A stretch of 64,000 nucleotides of DNA from NCBI GenBank assembly GCA_001695595.3, contig MBPM02000106.1, forward strand, positions 1 through 64,000. The letters are read 5' to 3'. Below the pieces are notes generated by a model. The model did no database searches and had not been told where the DNA came from. It saw nothing but the letters and a program-made list of their open reading frames with translations. The first letter of the stretch is position 1. The number at the start of each line of letters is the position of its first letter. Of this stretch, positions 60,498-64,000 are shown one piece after another. Made by a program: the position numbers and the translations under genes. The DNA comes from Plasmopara viticola (lineage: Eukaryota > Oomycota > Peronosporomycetes > Peronosporales > Peronosporaceae).

Positions 60498-62115
60498 ACA
60501 AGCAGCAAGGCTCTTCTCGAATACGATACTAGACACCAAGGTCTTCCGACTCGATAATTTGCCTTAGGGACTGCCGACATCTGCCGTTCGAGTCCTCAGG
60601 AGCTTGCTGGTTGATGGCAACAGGACATCGATCTTTGACAAATAGCTTGACAGAAGGAAGCATTTGCTTACACTGCACAGTTTGAGCTGCTGAAGTGCCA
60701 TACTAATGGACTGACAGGATATGCATGATTGAATTGTTTTCAGCGATGCATTCCACGTATCAGCAGATTTCATGCCCCTTTATATAAATAAAGCAACAAA
60801 CACAAAAGAACTCACTTAACACTAAGAAGTACCAATGGTGTCAGGATAAGTACGAGAGAAAAATAAAACGCCTTTTCCTCTCAGATCTTAATTAAAAATT
60901 CAATTATTGTATGTGGAAAGTTACCTGACTTCGCAAAGAGATATTTGAACATAATCAACAGAGCAAAAGACACGATTGAATACTCACACGATAGACAAAA
61001 GAATCTGGACAAACATATGCGAGAAAATGCAAGCGTATTTTTGGAAAAGGATAAGTCTAAGTAGATGCTAAAATCAAAGATTGAATTTGGGAACTACGAT
61101 TTAACATCGTTCTATCATTCACAATCCTGATTCGGCGATTTCATTGACCTTACCAAGACAATGTCGACGCACCCAATAGTTAATGTAAGCCATCTTTTTA
61201 CAGTGCCCGAGACTTCGAGTCTCATATGAGTACCGAGAGAAATGCTTCCATCACCATTTCGAAGCGTTGCTCTTGCGCTCGACCTTGTTGGTAAGACAAG
61301 CGCATTGATCATTTGGCAGCTAGAAATGAGCCCTATTGGCCAATAGGGTGCGCTCTTTAAGAAATAAGCCGAGCATGGAGCCAACTAAACAGAGAGACTG
61401 CTTTTCAACGCAATAAGGACATCCCACGCCGTGACAGGTTGTGGCTGATCTGACGTTTTGGCGCAGGGTCACACGAGCGAAGAAGTTTGTTTCCTTCTCA
61501 AAGCCTGCTGAGCCCAGAGTTGCTACAAATTATTCGTGGATTGACAACCAGGGCTGGTCTTCAAAGCACAAAATCCAACTTCCTTGGTCGCGTAGGATTC
61601 AATGTTTCTCATTCGTAAAGGGTAAAAACGAGGCAGATTCAGCCTCTTTTGCGCTCCTTGAACACCAAGATCAAGAAATGTGTGGTGGGAAGCAGGCACG
61701 CTTACGGGCACCGATATCGTTTTGGGAAGTGGCGCGGCTGTCCTGCTTCAGACAGCTCGTGGGAGCCGCAAAACTGGCTCCAGAAAAACCGCTCGACTAC
61801 ATTAAGATCTAGGATAGAAAACAACGGAGCTTCTACGATAGATTTTGATCGTTTGAGTGTAGTTTGATACGGCGAGGCTCACGCTCAAAACTGGAGCGCT
61901 TTCCACTTAGCTTGGCAGTTACAAAAACCAGTCCATCTCTGACGAATGTTGTCTCCAGCAATCCGTTAGATTCATGCAGCTTTGACACGTGAACATGAAG
62001 AACTTGGTTTATTGTGGCAGGGTTAAGCTTTTTGCTCTGTGGCAAGTTACCTTGAGTATGGATCTGGATAATATTTCCAAATCAAACGCAAGTAACTGTT
62101 TTCTTCTGGCGTGAT
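60498..62115. other. Stretch with only weak ORFs
   Basis: ORFs at 61115-61384 (minus), 61441-61812 (plus) and 61833-62045 (minus) show no clear family. The first has a stretch (NGDGSISLGTHMRLEVSG) vaguely like a retroviral-type protease, fitting the gypsy debris nearby. Confidence 0.3.
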
Positions 62116-62520
62116 ATGCCACCAAAGAAATCCTCAAGCAAAAATCTATACCGTTTTGACAGAAGGCACATAGCCGCCGGAAGATCACTTTTAAGCCAAA
62201 GTTATTATGAAGCGCAAAGCAGATGGACGTATCACTCGACGACAAGGTCTGCGTTGTCAGAGTTATACGCATCCGACAGGCCATCGTTTTTTTCATCGGC
62301 CCCATTGTTCACCGCATTAGTTGACCTCGCACTTACAGTGGTGAGCAATTCGCAAAGCTCATCACCAACTGCATCGGTGTTATCAGCTACTGGGCAACCC
62401 TTAAGATATACCGTAAGTTGTTGTCTCTATGACTCTACAATGTTTCTTGTCCCTGAATTTATTAGTAACACTAATTATTGCTTTTAGAATAATCGCGGTC
62501 TTTCCTGTTCTGACAAATGA
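62116..62520 (+). CDS. Possible two-exon gene, about 109 aa, unknown
   Basis: Exon 1, 62116-62412, encodes MPPKKSSSKNLYRFDRRH and a Ser-rich remainder. GTAAGT follows at 62413. An acceptor TTGCTTTTAG ends a 75-nt intron at 62487, with ACTAAT as a possible branch site. Exon 2 adds ten codons to a stop at 62520. Donor, acceptor and intron length suit an oomycete gene, but no domain is visible and no initiator was found upstream. It may be debris. Confidence 0.3.
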
Positions 62521-64000
62521 GGCACGGAAGGTGAATATGACGACAAGTCCAACAGCTTTGAAGCTTCACCAACCTTGTGAAGCTGGTATTACAACATTGT
62601 CACTACTTTGAGACACTTTTGCAGCCCCAGCGAGCAATGAGACAGGTGGGTATTTGCCGAATTGCTCGTGACTTTTTCTATCTTTTTTATCGCTTAAAGG
62701 TGAATGTGTCTTCGATCAATTGGGCGGAGGTTATTGGGATCTCGTCGTGGCGGAGTCAAAATTCCTTTCGGCTCTTTCTTGCCTTGAACTTTTTTAACAC
62801 GACCTGACTCGGATATGACTTTGTGTTCTTCAAGAACGACGCTGATTACTTCAGATACCAGTATTGCTGGGTGTAAAAGCTCTGATAGCTCGCTAAATCC
62901 AGGCTCTAGCATCGCGCAAGGTAGACTAAAGATGGGTCTAACAGGTTGCAGTCCAAAAGAGTTTAAGCTTGGCGACTAAACCCGAAGGAATACTCTCTAT
63001 TGCTGCATCAGACGTGGGAACATACTATGCAGGAGTAGAAAAGCATTTATAAGAATGCCTTAACTGCTATGTCAAGCTTATAACTTGCTACCAAACTGTT
63101 TTGCCATACGTTAAGGTCACCCATCGATTTCAAGCTTGCTCAGTCTATGGATTTCAAATCAAATGACGACTCTCTTCGAAGAACATTACCTTCAGGCAAT
63201 ATTCGTAGAAGTAGTGACGGCCCAAATTTTGTATTTGACGTGTACACAAAGCCAATTTTTTCAAAGCATAACTTTGCTATCATTACTATCGAAGACTGTG
63301 CTACTTACAGCGAAGTCGTTTATTGTCTTGCCAAACTTGCCTCGTTCTACGGCCGTAGTTTCACCATCAATAGGTAATCAGTTGTAGCCGGGGCTGATGT
63401 GCAGCTGGTGTTGCGGCCAGTAACTGCTGAGCACGTGAATATCGTACAACTCTGAAGGCATCACTTTTAGTCGTTGTCTGTTTGAGAAGCAATAGATATG
63501 TCTGAGTTGATAGACGGGATAGCTATCCGGTGAAAACGGTGTTTTTCTTTAAAAAATACCGTATATCTTTTTCACCAGATGGCTGTAGAATTCGGGCCTT
63601 GATAGAGGCTGCTGTTTTGCCTGTGCTTGTGCATTCAGCGCTCTGTCCTGATTTCTTTTAATAAGACTTTCAGACGATACATAAGACTGAAAGCGCTCGT
63701 ACCCACGCAAGCGTAGGAACCTATATGAAGGCTACAAAAATGTTAATCCAATTAACTACATACAGTGCTCAGGGCATCTCTGCATATCACCAAAAACTCA
63801 CCGCTGTTGTGTAAACCAAAGAGTGTCCAATACTCAATAATTTGAACAAGGATACCGTTTCACCCTAAGGCAACGAAGACTAAGTCCTGCATTTTTGCCA
63901 AAATAATTTCTGTCTGTTACTACGATGTCAAGGCTAATCATGTGACCACTCGAACGATCTTGGATTTACGCTTAACAGATTCTAGTCCATTATATTAAAA
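62521..64000. other. Right end of window, no clear gene
   Basis: Overlapping short ORFs at 63136-63387 in two frames have no recognised motif. Apart from the palindrome at 63.5 kb I see nothing to annotate. Confidence 0.35.
63521..63584. repeat. 64-bp nested palindrome (MITE-like)
   Basis: The outer arms AGCTATCCGGTGAAAA (63521-63536) and TTTTCACCAGATGGCT (63569-63584) pair at 14 of 16 positions. An inner pair, CGGTGTTTTT and AAAAAATACCG, lies within. Confidence 0.55.

Noticed and set aside
60560..60625. tRNA-like GTTCGAGTCCT near 60592
   Set aside because: The flanks do not pair into a T-arm, and no anticodon or acceptor stems were found.
61115..61384. Possible retroviral-type protease ORF
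   Set aside because: Only a weak resemblance; no D-S/T-G active-site motif is visible.

Overview
The window looks like nuclear DNA of an oomycete, probably a plant-pathogenic peronosporalean. The evidence is: remnants of Crinkler (CRN)-type effectors ending in the IHVLVV-type header motif; initiator-like promoters (CTCACTTTTCATTT about 66 nt before a start codon); short GT-AG introns; genes with signal peptides; and decayed Ty3/gypsy pol. The species is inferred from these family signals, not proven. No rRNA, tRNA, CRISPR or prokaryotic operon was seen.

About 54 of the 64 kb is one very young array of a complex repeat unit of about 9.1-10 kb. Units start at 1, 9984, 19088, 39962 and 49138 (marker TCTCTATGCGAAGG). 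Each full unit reads, left to right: about 2.9 kb without a recognisable gene; a minus-strand fragment of a WD40 protein resembling chromatin assembly factor 1 subunit p60; a 322-bp SINE-like insertion; a broken gene with an ExoX-like C-terminal domain; a minus-strand pair (CRN/HNH remnant plus secreted Tyr/Gly/His/Asp-rich 'YG' gene); a shared bidirectional promoter of about 0.55 kb; a second, plus-strand YG + CRN/HNH pair that is an inverted copy of the first; a short second CRN-like remnant; and a conserved 75-codon ORF.

The array is not a simple tandem. Unit 3 breaks at 24066 and turns into an inverted left arm (24067-26198), making a fold-back. A single-copy island (26199-27611) carries one small intron-containing gene. 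An inverted, clearly more diverged and therefore older left half follows (27612 to about 34160), then a young inverted right half (to 36641), a promoter, a forward right half (37202-39961), unit 5 and unit 6. Unit 6 stops inside the promoter at 56138. From 56139 to the end is low-copy DNA with Ty3/gypsy remnants, palindromes and one possible two-exon gene.

Most coding matter in the array is decayed. The ExoX-like gene has the same nonsense codon in the young copies but not in the old one. The CRN parts are split over several frames. The YG gene keeps its signal peptide and repeat tract in one frame in only one copy (6296-6766). The intergenic promoter lies in one orientation in units 1 and 2 and in the opposite orientation at 36.6, 45.8 and 55.9 kb, so the segment between the inverted YG/CRN arms appears to have flipped. 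This is the most interesting structural observation in the window.
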